From an uncultured Bacteroidota bacterium (GTDB lineage Bacteria; Bacteroidota; Bacteroidia; Bacteroidales; 4484-276): a stretch of DNA of 64,000 nt. A program made the translations under genes and the position numbers. Under the pieces are notes generated by a model, which saw nothing but the letters and a program-made list of their open reading frames with translations, was not told the origin of the DNA and searched no databases. This document shows positions 17,988-27,769 of this stretch, one piece after another (positions within the stretch are counted from its first letter, which is position 1; each line of letters starts with the position of its first letter). The DNA is taken from assembly GCA_903944895.1 (NCBI GenBank), contig CAJATL010000052.1:1-64000 (forward strand), in the 5' to 3' direction.

Positions 17988-18138
17988 TTTTTAGCAATTT
18001 TAAATTTGTTTTGTCATTTAAACAGCAAAGGCCGGGTATTGTTTAAGGAGTCGGAAGAAAAACCGTATTTGAAATTGTGGCGCTTTCAGGGTTGAAAGTG
18101 GATTGAAAAGTGGTTTTAGTTTTACATCATAATAATTT

Positions 18139-18146
18139 TATCTTTG
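18139..18146 (+). promoter_or_regulatory. Promoter -7 element before the TPR sensor kinase
   Basis: TATCTTTG matches the Bacteroidetes -7 consensus TAnnTTTG and lies 40 bases before the start codon. No clear -33 TTG was found. Confidence 0.5.
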
Positions 18147-18186
18147 ATGTTTAATTTTTGTAATAGGATGATAACATAAAAAATAG

Positions 18187-20097
18187 ATGGAAGCGTATTT
18201 TTTACACAGGTTAGAGACGATATTTAAAACTGTAAACGATAGGATTAATCCATTGTTCCTTTTTGGTTTTGTTCTCTGCATTTTCATCTCCGAAAACTCC
18301 TACGGTCAGCAATTTGAGAAGGGGTTTGAATTCGACAGCATTTACAGTAAAGGGATCGAAGTCCTTATTTCCAATCCCGATTTATCAAAACAATGCCTGA
18401 AAAAATTAGAAGATCATAAAAAGGAATTATCGCTTATTCAACAGGCACAAACCAATTATTTAAGGCTAAAGGTAATTTATGCCGATACCAATGCCGTAAA
18501 GGCGCTCGACAAGCGAATGTTTACAGCACCCGATTCGCTTGATCATACCGATGCCCTGATTTATTCTGCCCGGAAATTTCTCGAAAAATCGATGCCTGAT
18601 AAAGCAATTCATTTACTGATGGAAGCCCTTGATACCTTACAACCAGGCTCCGAAAAAGCTGACTATTGCAGTATAAATTTATGTGAAGCCTACCGGCAAA
18701 AGCAGGAGTACGCCAAAGGAATCGAAATGCTGAATGAGCTGTTGAACGGCAAAAAACCTGTAACCGATATTAACAGGGCTTATGCTTACAACCGCCTTGC
18801 CGCCATTTACGACGAATGGGGAAGTAATAAATATAACATTGCCGATTCTGTCGAAAAATATTCTGTTCTTTGCATGGCACTATCCGAAAAAATAGGTAGT
18901 AAAGCAAACCTGGCATTGTCTCAAAACGAACTTTGCTATCGGTTATCGTTGGCAAAAAAATATGATAAAGCCCTTGAATTATCTTTGAAAGCCGTAAAGA
19001 ATTTCGATGAGGCAGGGATGTTTTACAGTGAGATGAATGCATTGATTAATCTAAGTAATATTTATGTCGGGTTAAAGGATTATAAACTGGCTCTGCAGGC
19101 TGTTGTTGATGCCACAAATCTTTGTAATATCGAAGAAAACAGAAATCTTTTCATGCGATTGTACTTACAAATGGCAATCATTTATAGTTATACCGGAAAT
19201 TATAAAGATGCTTACGATTTTATGGCCTTAAGCCGCTCGCTTCTGGAAAATTTTTATCGGGACCGGATAAGCACACAGATCAACGAACAATCGGCCAAAT
19301 ACGACCTGTTTACCAAGGAGCAGAAAATAAGGGAGGGAGAGCAAATAAATGAATTTCATAAAAAACAGTTGATATTTCTTGTCATAATCCTGATTATCCT
19401 GTCCGTGGCATTTGTACTTAGCTTTTTTTATTTCAGGTTAAAGCGAAAAGATTTTATTAAGCAAAAACTCATCGAAGCCGTTATTCAAACCGAAGAAAAA
19501 GAGCGCAAACGGATAGCCTCTGATTTACACGATGGGCTTGGGCCATTATTATCGGCAGCAAAACTCTATTTTCAGGCCTATATTGATGCCGAGGATAAAG
19601 CAGACATCGAATCGAGACTTATCAGCATTATTGATAGTGCCATCGACGACTCATCAAGGATTTCGCATAATATCAGCCCCCATATTCTCGAAAAATACGG
19701 ACTTAAGATTGCGCTCGAAAATTTTGTGAGCGAGATGAACATCGGTAAAAACACCAGGTTTGATATGTCGTTCGAAAAGATCAACCGTTTCGATCTGAAA
19801 GTGGAACTTACCATTTACCGGACAATCCTGGAACTCATCCATAACACGGTAAAACATGCAAAAGCAGCGCATATTTCGTTAAAGATTTTTGTATCCGAAG
19901 GCTTGCTAAATGTGCTTTACGCAGATGATGGCATTGGTTTTTTGGCAGAAGAGAAAATTGATGAAAAACAAGGGATGGGACTAAAAAATATCAAAAACCG
20001 GATTCAATCTTTAGAAGGAACTGTTATTTTTGATAACCGGCAAAGCGAGGGGATGAAAGCTTACATAAAAATACCTTATAAAGAAATTAATGGCTAA
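18187..20097 (+). CDS. TPR-repeat sensor histidine kinase (NarL-partner type)
   Basis: A 636-residue membrane protein. A signal peptide or first helix (residues 20-40) is followed by about 330 residues of helical TPR repeats (for example AYRQKQEYAKGIEMLNELL, ALSLKYDKAL-type patterns) in the periplasm. Then come one transmembrane helix (LIFLVIILIILSVAFVLSFFYF, about 395-417) and a HisKA_3 domain with KERKRIASDLHDGLGPLL (phospho-His about residue 448). The ATPase end has LIHNTVKHAKAAHI and GMGLKNIKNRI. It autophosphorylates and passes the phosphate to the NarL-type regulator whose gene overlaps by eight bases. The TPR array suggests that it senses a peptide or protein ligand. Confidence 0.93.
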   Translation: MEAYFLHRLETIFKTVNDRINPLFLFGFVLCIFISENSYGQQFEKGFEFDSIYSKGIEVLISNPDLSKQCLKKLEDHKKELSLIQQAQTNYLRLKVIYADTNAVKALDKRMFTAPDSLDHTDALIYSARKFLEKSMPDKAIHLLMEALDTLQPGSEKADYCSINLCEAYRQKQEYAKGIEMLNELLNGKKPVTDINRAYAYNRLAAIYDEWGSNKYNIADSVEKYSVLCMALSEKIGSKANLALSQNELCYRLSLAKKYDKALELSLKAVKNFDEAGMFYSEMNALINLSNIYVGLKDYKLALQAVVDATNLCNIEENRNLFMRLYLQMAIIYSYTGNYKDAYDFMALSRSLLENFYRDRISTQINEQSAKYDLFTKEQKIREGEQINEFHKKQLIFLVIILIILSVAFVLSFFYFRLKRKDFIKQKLIEAVIQTEEKERKRIASDLHDGLGPLLSAAKLYFQAYIDAEDKADIESRLISIIDSAIDDSSRISHNISPHILEKYGLKIALENFVSEMNIGKNTRFDMSFEKINRFDLKVELTIYRTILELIHNTVKHAKAAHISLKIFVSEGLLNVLYADDGIGFLAEEKIDEKQGMGLKNIKNRIQSLEGTVIFDNRQSEGMKAYIKIPYKEING

Positions 20098-20734
20098 GGG
20101 ACAAATTAAAATTGCGATAATTGACGATCATGACCTTTTCAGGGAAGGCATTAAACTTGTGGTTGGACAGATCGAGAATTTTGAAGTAATTTTTGATACT
20201 TCAAACGGAAATTTATTCCTCGAATTCCTTAAAAATTCTATGCCCGACGTTGTTTTGATGGATATCAGCATGCCCATTATTGATGGCGTTGAAACAACGC
20301 AGAAAGCCGTTGAACTTCGCCCAAACCTGAATGTTATTGCTCTTACCATGTTCTCGGATATGACCCATTATACGCAAATGATCAATGCGGGGGTTAAAGG
20401 TTTTATTTTAAAAAAGTCGAATAAATTTGAACTTCAGCAAGCCATTCATGCTGTGTTTTTGGGGGGTAATTATTTCAGTCAGGAAATTTTGCAAAAAATG
20501 GCTTTTCAATCCGTACAATTCAATACAGGCTGCAATCAGTTGACACATCGCGAACTCGATATTATCAATCTGGTTTGCAAAGGTCTTACTTCACAGGAAA
20601 TTGCCGACAAGCTGTTCATCAGCCAAAAAACAGTGGAAGTGCACCGCACCAAAATTTTTCGCAAAACGGAGGTCAGGAATATCGGCGAATTAATCGTCTG
20701 GGCCATTAAGAACAACTATTTTACGATTGAGTAA
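20090..20734 (+). CDS. NarL/LuxR-family response regulator
   Basis: 214 residues. The receiver domain has IIDDHDLFREG, phospho-Asp at about 58 in PDVVLMDISMP, and the lysine in FILKKSN. The C-terminal LuxR-type helix-turn-helix (about 148-205) reads LTHRELDIINLVCKGLTSQEIADKLFISQKTVEVHR and ends in IGELIVWAIKNNY. It works with the upstream TPR kinase (overlapping genes). The targets are unknown; the adjacent surface-protein genes are a possibility by position only. Confidence 0.95.
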   Translation: MAKGQIKIAIIDDHDLFREGIKLVVGQIENFEVIFDTSNGNLFLEFLKNSMPDVVLMDISMPIIDGVETTQKAVELRPNLNVIALTMFSDMTHYTQMINAGVKGFILKKSNKFELQQAIHAVFLGGNYFSQEILQKMAFQSVQFNTGCNQLTHRELDIINLVCKGLTSQEIADKLFISQKTVEVHRTKIFRKTEVRNIGELIVWAIKNNYFTIE

Positions 20735-20905
20735 TTTCAAACGATCATCCCATCGGGATGAAATGTTTATCGAAAATAGCTAAATCGGGCGGATATGCGA
20801 CCCCAGCCGGGGTCGAACATCTTTCAAATCAAATCTTTTTATAAACATGCGACCTCTCTGAGGTCAGAATGAACCCAAATGAGTTTTTCAGCGCCACAGA
20901 GCAGC
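20735..20905. repeat. Palindrome-rich intergenic repeat
   Basis: Contains CATCCCATCGGGATG, GACCCCAGCCGGGGTC and GACCTCTCTGAGGTC, three perfect or near-perfect palindromes in 130 bases. Such palindrome clusters are frequent intergenic elements in Bacteroidetes. No gene is present. Confidence 0.6.
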
Positions 20906-21029
20906 CTCAACAGTAACGTCCGTTCCCCTTTTCCATAACTCTTTCTAAGTGTTTACCCTTACTGCAAATACGGGTTTACCATTAGCCAAATTACAGGATT
21001 ACCCGCATCTGCTTACCACCAGTGCCTTG

Positions 21030-21037
21030 TATCTTTG
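21030..21037 (+). promoter_or_regulatory. Promoter -7 element before the lone receiver gene
   Basis: TATCTTTG matches TAnnTTTG, 27 bases before the ATG at 21065. Confidence 0.45.
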
Positions 21038-21064
21038 TAAAGGTTATTTTTCACCAGAAATAAA

Positions 21065-21445
21065 ATGAACATTGTAATTATCGAGCAAAACAAAATATTT
21101 CGCGAAAGCCTGAAAACTGCTTTAAGCCAGGTGAGTGATTTTAAGGTGGTTTTTGATGCCGATAACAGCGTTTTCCCCGAAAATATCAGCCATGTTCAGG
21201 TAAACCTGCTTCTGATTGATTACGGCCTCGGCGAAGCTACGTGTAACGAAACCATTACCAAAGCCCTTTCGATATGGCCTGCTGTGCGGTTTTTGTTTCT
21301 GACAAATTACAAAGAGGAGTTCACTTTTAATAGTATGAAAACCACCGGTGCCATTCTAAAAAACTCTTCTAAAAAGGAATTTGAAGATAAAATAAGGGAG
21401 CAACAATCAAAATTAAATTGGCAAAACGATATGATAATAATTTAA
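21065..21445 (+). CDS. Stand-alone receiver-like protein with a degenerate acidic pocket
   Basis: 126 residues that align with one receiver domain and nothing else. The beta1 motif reads IVIIEQNKIFRES, so the usual Asp-Asp pair is replaced by Glu7-Gln8. The candidate phospho-Asp is Asp52 (NLLLIDYGLG) and a C-terminal lysine is present in AILKNSSKKE. The sequence resembles the receiver of the NarL-type regulator 330 bases upstream, so it may be a truncated duplicate that lost its DNA-binding domain. It may act as a phosphate sink, a protein-interaction module, or not be phosphorylated at all. Confidence 0.75.
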   Translation: MNIVIIEQNKIFRESLKTALSQVSDFKVVFDADNSVFPENISHVQVNLLLIDYGLGEATCNETITKALSIWPAVRFLFLTNYKEEFTFNSMKTTGAILKNSSKKEFEDKIREQQSKLNWQNDMIII

Positions 21446-21655
21446 AAATCATGATGCAATTAAGTAAAAACTTCGTAACAATTCCTGACAGCACGCACTT
21501 TACCAGTTGCAGTAAACCAATAAAATATCTCAACGATAGACACATCAGCAGTCCTTTTGTGGCATGAGCAGCCCAAAAAACAGCCTTCGCAGCCTCGTTA
21601 GTAAAATTTGTTTAAGGCATTGCCTGAAAAATATTAACACATAAAAAATTTAAGT
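21446..21655. other. Intergenic stretch, nothing recognised
   Basis: No gene or clear hairpin. It carries the presumed leader of the giant protein gene that follows. Confidence 0.4.
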
Positions 21656-24600
21656 ATGAAAGTCAAATACAGCGTTTCGCTTTTCTTAGTCATAATTCTA
21701 TCTCTGTCCGGCACTTTTGAGGCATATTCCCAAAACCTGACCGACACAGTTAACATCCCTCAAATAACCATCGAATCGCTTAACGGCTTTGGGCCTTACA
21801 CCATCGGCACTTCGCGCGATAATTATTTTATGGCTTACGACTTGCCGACAAATACATCAAGTGTCACTTTCAGGATGATTGACGAAAATGGCGACCAGAT
21901 AAACAGTTCCTCAACCACCGGGGGCGACAACCTGGAGTCGGCTTTCTGGGAATTTGAATCCGACACAATGAATTTTCCGCTATCGCCGCAGTTAAACGTC
22001 GAAGTGCATTATCAAACCGACAGTGTGGCCAATTATTACATTCCATACATTGTTTACTGCGACACTGTATTTTTTGAAGCTACCAAAGGCTGGGGGCCTT
22101 TTATTACGAACAATTACACACGGACCGATACTTCGTGGCATAACGTTGCCCAAATGCCAAATACTTTTAGTGTAAGAAACCTGCCACCGAGAACCGAAAA
22201 GGTAAAATTTACCATTTTTTCGGCAGATTCGGTTGCGATTGATTCATCTTTTACCATGGCGCCAACCGGCCAATATCTCGATTCGGCAAAATTTCTTGAA
22301 GTCAGGATGGATTTGCTGCCACTAAAAACCAGGTTTATCGAGGCAGCTTCGTTTTGCGCTGGCGGCCCTTCGGACGGCGTAATTCAAAATAAAGAGCTTA
22401 TTATCCTTCCTCAAACGCCAAAATTAGTATGCAAAACCGACCTGAACATTTACCACGATTCGATCCCACAATTTACACAAAACCAAACCGGTGGCCAGGC
22501 AATCCTGGTTGACACCAATAAATACGCTCAGATTCAGAATGGACCCGGTCTGATGCACGAAACCCTCTCGGGTACAAAATATGCCGGACCATATAGTTTT
22601 GATATTATCCAGGGACAATTTACCATTGAAGCCTGGGTACAATACAATGCCAAACTCTCCACACTTCCGCAGGGCGAAATGAATATAATGTCGGTTGATT
22701 CGCTCTGGAAAATTGGCCTGATAAAAGATGGATATGGAAATAACCTCTATTTTTATTCGCTGGCCGGTGGCATAGAAAACACCCTGGTAATGGCCGGCTT
22801 ACCTTCGATAACAAACAATAGCTGGCATCATATGGCCTACACCTTTAAATATATTCAGGATAAAGCGACATTTTCGGTTCATGTATTTTGGGATGGGAAC
22901 CTAATCAATCCTTCCCAGGTTTCGGTGGATGTTGAGGAATTCGATTACATTTTTCAGCATATTCCGTATCGCGATAATATGAAAACCAAACCTCTGATAC
23001 TTGGTAGTATTCAAAATGATGCGCCATCGGTTCGTATTATTCAGGCTATGGATGAAGTAAGAATCTGGAATTATGCCCGAAGCGCCCAGGAAATTAAAAG
23101 CAATTTCAAAAAACCTGTTCTTCAGGATTTAAGTCTGACAGGCTATTGGAACTTTGACGACCTCCGGAATCGCCTGAAAATTGTATCCGACGACAGCTAC
23201 ACCAACAACACCGGGACAATCGAGAATGGCGCCTGCTTTATTCCCGAGGCTATAGATATTCAGGATTTAAACGATACGATAATTTTTACATCAAGCAACA
23301 AACTCACCGATTCGATCAAATTTAGCTTTTACGATTTTAACAACAATGTGCTTTATTCAAAATTGCTGCATCCCTCAAGCAGTAAATGCACTTTAGCTTA
23401 TGATTTATCAACACTTTCGTACAAAGTAAGCCATTTAAAAACGCGTGAGTATTTTCCCGGGGTTGCCGACAGCGGGTTTGTAACAACCTACAATGTTTCG
23501 GTAACGCCGCCAATCCCGATAGCCACGCCCAAATACAACTGGAGTGCTTTTTATCAGAGCGATTATGAATACGACGAAATAATCAATTCGATTGATGTGG
23601 CGGGCTTACCTTCCGGTTCGTTCAAAATAGTTTGTGGCCTCAAAAGTGGCAATTCGTATTACGATACTCAAACGTTTACCCAAAACAGCGTTCCTTACCA
23701 ATACTCGCTTAACCTCAACGGCGCTGACAATTTTATACAGACGTCCCAAAAAATTTCCTGTCCCACCAGTGGCGAAATTTCCTTTTATTTCAACACTACT
23801 TCTAAAGATGGCGGGGTTTTATTATCATTTAGCCAAACAAAAAACGGTGTCGGCAGCACCCGTACAGAGCGGTTGTTCCTTTTGGAAAAAGATGGCTCTC
23901 TAAGATTTCAGGTCATGTCGGGATACGTTTTGTATGGCGAGCACGCTTACAACGACGGGCTATGGCACAATGTTACGGGGTCTTTTGGAGGCCTCTCAGC
24001 AGAGTTGTACATTGATGGCTCGTTGGTTGACCACAAAGCCATTCCCTATTTATCCGGCTACGATGGCTATTGGCTGGTTGGCAGGAATCACGCCAACAAA
24101 TCTGAAGAAATACGGGCACTGGCCGAATATTATAAAGGCTCACTGGCCGAAATTTATTTTTGGCGCTCCGACAAAAACCGGAGCGAAACATTGTACCGGC
24201 TTGATGACGGACAAGGTGTAACTGTTTTGGATTCGAAAGGGAGCAATCATGGAACTTTGAGCGGTAATTTGCAAAAATGGGTCAAGGTAAACCGAAACCT
24301 TTCGTACATCACCTGGAAAGGAAATATGATAAACAAACCTGCCGGTAATTACACTTTTTTTGTCGAGCTTTTTTATGAAGGCGGGCCGGCAAACGGGATT
24401 TATTATCCTGTTGGGAATTTTATTATCAAAGATCCTCTGCCTGGCTACACCTTTGACTATAATTTTAACCAGGGTATCGGTTATTTTAATGAAGGCGTTT
24501 TTCTTAATAATCTGATCAGTTTTAATACAGATTATACCCTGCAAGGAACAACAAATTGGAAGGAAGACTTCCTGCAGGGAGTTTTTCTGTCGCCTTCGCA

Positions 24601-27600
24601 CAATGTTATCAGTAAAAAGATTTTTACCTACACGCAAACAAACCAGTATTTTAACCTGCCTTTTGACATGGGTGATGCGGCTCCCGGCAGTTATTTCAGC
24701 TTCCAGAGTGGCTTTATTACCACCACTGGCGACACATCAGTTCAGCATACTTTTTCGGTGCCGGTTTATATCAACCAAATGATTGCGCCAACAGTTTCGG
24801 GTGATTATGGTCCGTTTTTACAGGCCATTGCCCCCGGTTGCATGGATCAGGAAAATACTTTTACCATCGCTACCGAAGAATTGAACGACATGAGCAAAGT
24901 GATTGGAAAGTTTTACGATAACACGGGGATTTTGGTGGCCCAACAAAACGCTGTAAAACTTAACGATACTACCTGGCACCTGACTTACGACATGGGGAAA
25001 CTCCCACCACCGCAGGTAAATCTGAAAATTGAATATTATCTCGGGCAAGACCCTGAACCGGCCCTCATCGAAGGCCCCTATCAGATTATCATACACAAAA
25101 CCCGCCCACGCTGGTTCGATTTTATGGCTGATACATGTTTTCACAATGTTCAGGAAAGTGGCGATGAGGTAACTTTTTCGTTATTAACTTATTTGAGCGA
25201 AGAAAACAGAACGGTTAAAACTTCGACATTTAAAGTCCCCAAAGGGGTGCCGATATTAGGCGAAACAAATATTACCACAGGCACTCCTACTGTTGAAGCT
25301 TATCTGAAATTCACCAAATCGGTAAATAAGCTCGAAATCGACGGACCCCCGGTATTCAGCAAAAGTTTATTTATTTTCGAATTTGGACCTCCCGAAATTG
25401 TTAATGCTGATTTTCAACTTGATGAAGAAAATTCGTACAATCTGGACGAAAACAACGACCTGTTTGCAACCCAAAACTTTGCTTCGGCACTCGACATGAC
25501 CTGGAGCATCAAAAGGCTTGTCGAAAATCCGGTTACAAAAATGATGGAACTCTACAAAGATTTGAAGATGAAAAACTGGAAGGATGCCAAACCCGTAGGT
25601 ATGACAGCCAATTTCACAGTAACACCTAATGTTGGCTATGCGTCACGGCTGCATTATTCGGTTGATACCATCAACGGTGGATGGGGTTCGGTGGGCAACC
25701 TTAAAATTGATGCAAATCCCGAACATGAGGAGGCCTACAAAAACAGCGCTTCATACCATTTTGTATATATGGGCATGGATTGCGAGTTATCGCTTGGTGT
25801 AACTTTTGGCGGTGGACTGGTTGATGTTTACGGCGCAGTAGCTCCCGGAATTTATGTTGGCATGGGTTCTTCATACATTGATATTCCTAAAAAAGACAAA
25901 CATTTTATTATTGCAGCCATGTTTCAGACCTATTACAGGGTATATTTAACGGCTTTGTGGAGCTGGTACGAGGTTAACCTCTTTGGGCCAAATCCAATTT
26001 GCCGGTTGAGCATTGGCGCCGATAATATGACCGACTGTTTTCCTCCTTTCGGGAAATCTGCAAATTTACCAATCGAAAATTTTAAGGGCGACCTTGCCTT
26101 GGGCAAAACTCTAAATCAAATGGCGCCGGTTGGTTGGTATCAGAAAATGCCGCTGCCGTTACCCCAACATTCGATCAGCATGAAAGATAAACACCGTTTG
26201 TTTACCTGGCTTGAGCCTGAAAAATCGTATGGCGAACGAAATCTTTGTTTAAGAACCATAAATCCGGCTACCGGCAAATTTGGTAAAACACAAGCTGTTT
26301 CGACCAATCAAAATGCCATTCAAAAGCCATCGGTTGAGATGATTAACGACAATATCGCCGTCAGCACCTGGATGCAAACCCGGCATACCCCCGAAACTTT
26401 TATGAATACAAAATCTGATGATGTTATCGAAACTTTAGCCCAATCGCAGGACATCTGGTATTCGGTTTTTGATGTTAACACCGGAACAACGCTTTTATCC
26501 GGCCCGATCGACGACAATACAAAATCAACAAACTCCGGAAGAGCCGAGGCAAACCCTGAAATCGTTGTACTTTCCGATAATCGCGCCCTGATTGTGTGGC
26601 AGGTTGCCGACTTCGCTCAAAACACTTCAGATATCTGGTATGCTTTTATCGAAAACGAAAACGGGCAATGGGCCGAAACTACTCCGCAGGTTCTGGCTGA
26701 GCCAGGCGGGGTTCAGACCAATTTAAAAGTGGCTTCACCCGCGGAAAATATTGCAGTAATTGTCTGGAAAAACTTCGACCAGTCGTCCTGGGAAGGCAAC
26801 CGGCTGATGACCTCGGTTTTTGCCAGCGAAACCTGGACAAGCCCGACCGAAATACTCGCTGCCGACACACTTCTTAATTATAATTATTTCGATCTGGATT
26901 TTGAAAATGGCCGTGGCGCAATGGTTTACACCACTTATACCAGCGACCAGTCCATCACCGAAAACGAAATTTTGTCCATCATAAAATGGGATTTCTCTTC
27001 AAATAGTTGGGATGTTGCATCCAACCGCCAGCTTTATTCCGAAACCGACGATCATATTCAGGTTCCGCGTTTGACCATCAGCAAAGATGGGAAAACTGCC
27101 GTTGGTTTTAAACTCGAAAACTTAGGTCTGCATACCGCCGATAAAAGGATTTCGCAGGTTGACCTGATGATTGGCGATATTTCGGATATTGGCGGCCAAT
27201 GGCAGCATTTTCCGGCTAATCCGCTGGTTTGCGATACCACCAAACAGGTTAACGATTTCGATCTTGCCTTTGCTGGTGGCGACACTTTGATGATTTTAAG
27301 CCACGAGTTTATCATGGCCGCCACCAATGTTCCGTACGAGCCTTTTAATGGGATAACTTTTGGCGATCCGGTGATGAATCTTGTTTTCAGGGCATTTAAA
27401 GTTTCGGAATCAGGCGAAGTTGAAGATGTGAACGAAAACCACTTTTTTGGGCTTACTGAAGTGCCGCATCCTTACAAAGACGTTGTACTTGAGCAGAATT
27501 ATCCAAACCCATGTTCGGATTTTACAAATCTCAAGTTTCATTTGCCCGATCAAAATCAGGTGCAGATTGAAATTTTTGACCTGATTGGCTCAAAAATCGG

Positions 27601-27739
27601 AACCATAGCCGAAGCACAACTCGATCCGGGAAGTTACGAACTGGCGTTGGATACTTCATCGCTGGAATCCGGGACTTACATCATCCGGCTTACTACCGAT
27701 CAAGTGGTAAAATCAATAAAAATGATGGTAAAAAAGTAG
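21656..27739 (+). CDS. Giant LamG/propeller surface protein with T9SS tail
   Basis: 2027 residues. A signal peptide (VSLFLVIILSLSGTFEAYSQ) is followed by immunoglobulin-like beta domains. A first LamG (concanavalin-like) domain lies at about 310-500 (FTIEAWVQYN, WHHMAYTFKY, MDEVRIWNYARS) and a second at about 685-880 (YSLNLNGADNFIQT, GLWHNVTGSFGGLSAELYIDG). The region about 1500-1900 has propeller-like repeats (DNIAVSTWMQTR, DNRALIVWQVADF). The type A T9SS tail starts near 1945 (EQNYPNPCSDFTNLKF) and ends SGTYIIRLTTDQ. It is probably an adhesin or sugar-binding surface protein. It forms an operon with the following LamG gene (30-base gap). Confidence 0.88.
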   Translation: MKVKYSVSLFLVIILSLSGTFEAYSQNLTDTVNIPQITIESLNGFGPYTIGTSRDNYFMAYDLPTNTSSVTFRMIDENGDQINSSSTTGGDNLESAFWEFESDTMNFPLSPQLNVEVHYQTDSVANYYIPYIVYCDTVFFEATKGWGPFITNNYTRTDTSWHNVAQMPNTFSVRNLPPRTEKVKFTIFSADSVAIDSSFTMAPTGQYLDSAKFLEVRMDLLPLKTRFIEAASFCAGGPSDGVIQNKELIILPQTPKLVCKTDLNIYHDSIPQFTQNQTGGQAILVDTNKYAQIQNGPGLMHETLSGTKYAGPYSFDIIQGQFTIEAWVQYNAKLSTLPQGEMNIMSVDSLWKIGLIKDGYGNNLYFYSLAGGIENTLVMAGLPSITNNSWHHMAYTFKYIQDKATFSVHVFWDGNLINPSQVSVDVEEFDYIFQHIPYRDNMKTKPLILGSIQNDAPSVRIIQAMDEVRIWNYARSAQEIKSNFKKPVLQDLSLTGYWNFDDLRNRLKIVSDDSYTNNTGTIENGACFIPEAIDIQDLNDTIIFTSSNKLTDSIKFSFYDFNNNVLYSKLLHPSSSKCTLAYDLSTLSYKVSHLKTREYFPGVADSGFVTTYNVSVTPPIPIATPKYNWSAFYQSDYEYDEIINSIDVAGLPSGSFKIVCGLKSGNSYYDTQTFTQNSVPYQYSLNLNGADNFIQTSQKISCPTSGEISFYFNTTSKDGGVLLSFSQTKNGVGSTRTERLFLLEKDGSLRFQVMSGYVLYGEHAYNDGLWHNVTGSFGGLSAELYIDGSLVDHKAIPYLSGYDGYWLVGRNHANKSEEIRALAEYYKGSLAEIYFWRSDKNRSETLYRLDDGQGVTVLDSKGSNHGTLSGNLQKWVKVNRNLSYITWKGNMINKPAGNYTFFVELFYEGGPANGIYYPVGNFIIKDPLPGYTFDYNFNQGIGYFNEGVFLNNLISFNTDYTLQGTTNWKEDFLQGVFLSPSHNVISKKIFTYTQTNQYFNLPFDMGDAAPGSYFSFQSGFITTTGDTSVQHTFSVPVYINQMIAPTVSGDYGPFLQAIAPGCMDQENTFTIATEELNDMSKVIGKFYDNTGILVAQQNAVKLNDTTWHLTYDMGKLPPPQVNLKIEYYLGQDPEPALIEGPYQIIIHKTRPRWFDFMADTCFHNVQESGDEVTFSLLTYLSEENRTVKTSTFKVPKGVPILGETNITTGTPTVEAYLKFTKSVNKLEIDGPPVFSKSLFIFEFGPPEIVNADFQLDEENSYNLDENNDLFATQNFASALDMTWSIKRLVENPVTKMMELYKDLKMKNWKDAKPVGMTANFTVTPNVGYASRLHYSVDTINGGWGSVGNLKIDANPEHEEAYKNSASYHFVYMGMDCELSLGVTFGGGLVDVYGAVAPGIYVGMGSSYIDIPKKDKHFIIAAMFQTYYRVYLTALWSWYEVNLFGPNPICRLSIGADNMTDCFPPFGKSANLPIENFKGDLALGKTLNQMAPVGWYQKMPLPLPQHSISMKDKHRLFTWLEPEKSYGERNLCLRTINPATGKFGKTQAVSTNQNAIQKPSVEMINDNIAVSTWMQTRHTPETFMNTKSDDVIETLAQSQDIWYSVFDVNTGTTLLSGPIDDNTKSTNSGRAEANPEIVVLSDNRALIVWQVADFAQNTSDIWYAFIENENGQWAETTPQVLAEPGGVQTNLKVASPAENIAVIVWKNFDQSSWEGNRLMTSVFASETWTSPTEILAADTLLNYNYFDLDFENGRGAMVYTTYTSDQSITENEILSIIKWDFSSNSWDVASNRQLYSETDDHIQVPRLTISKDGKTAVGFKLENLGLHTADKRISQVDLMIGDISDIGGQWQHFPANPLVCDTTKQVNDFDLAFAGGDTLMILSHEFIMAATNVPYEPFNGITFGDPVMNLVFRAFKVSESGEVEDVNENHFFGLTEVPHPYKDVVLEQNYPNPCSDFTNLKFHLPDQNQVQIEIFDLIGSKIGTIAEAQLDPGSYELALDTSSLESGTYIIRLTTDQVVKSIKMMVKK

Positions 27740-27769
27740 GCAGCATTTAACAAGTAAAAAACATTACCG

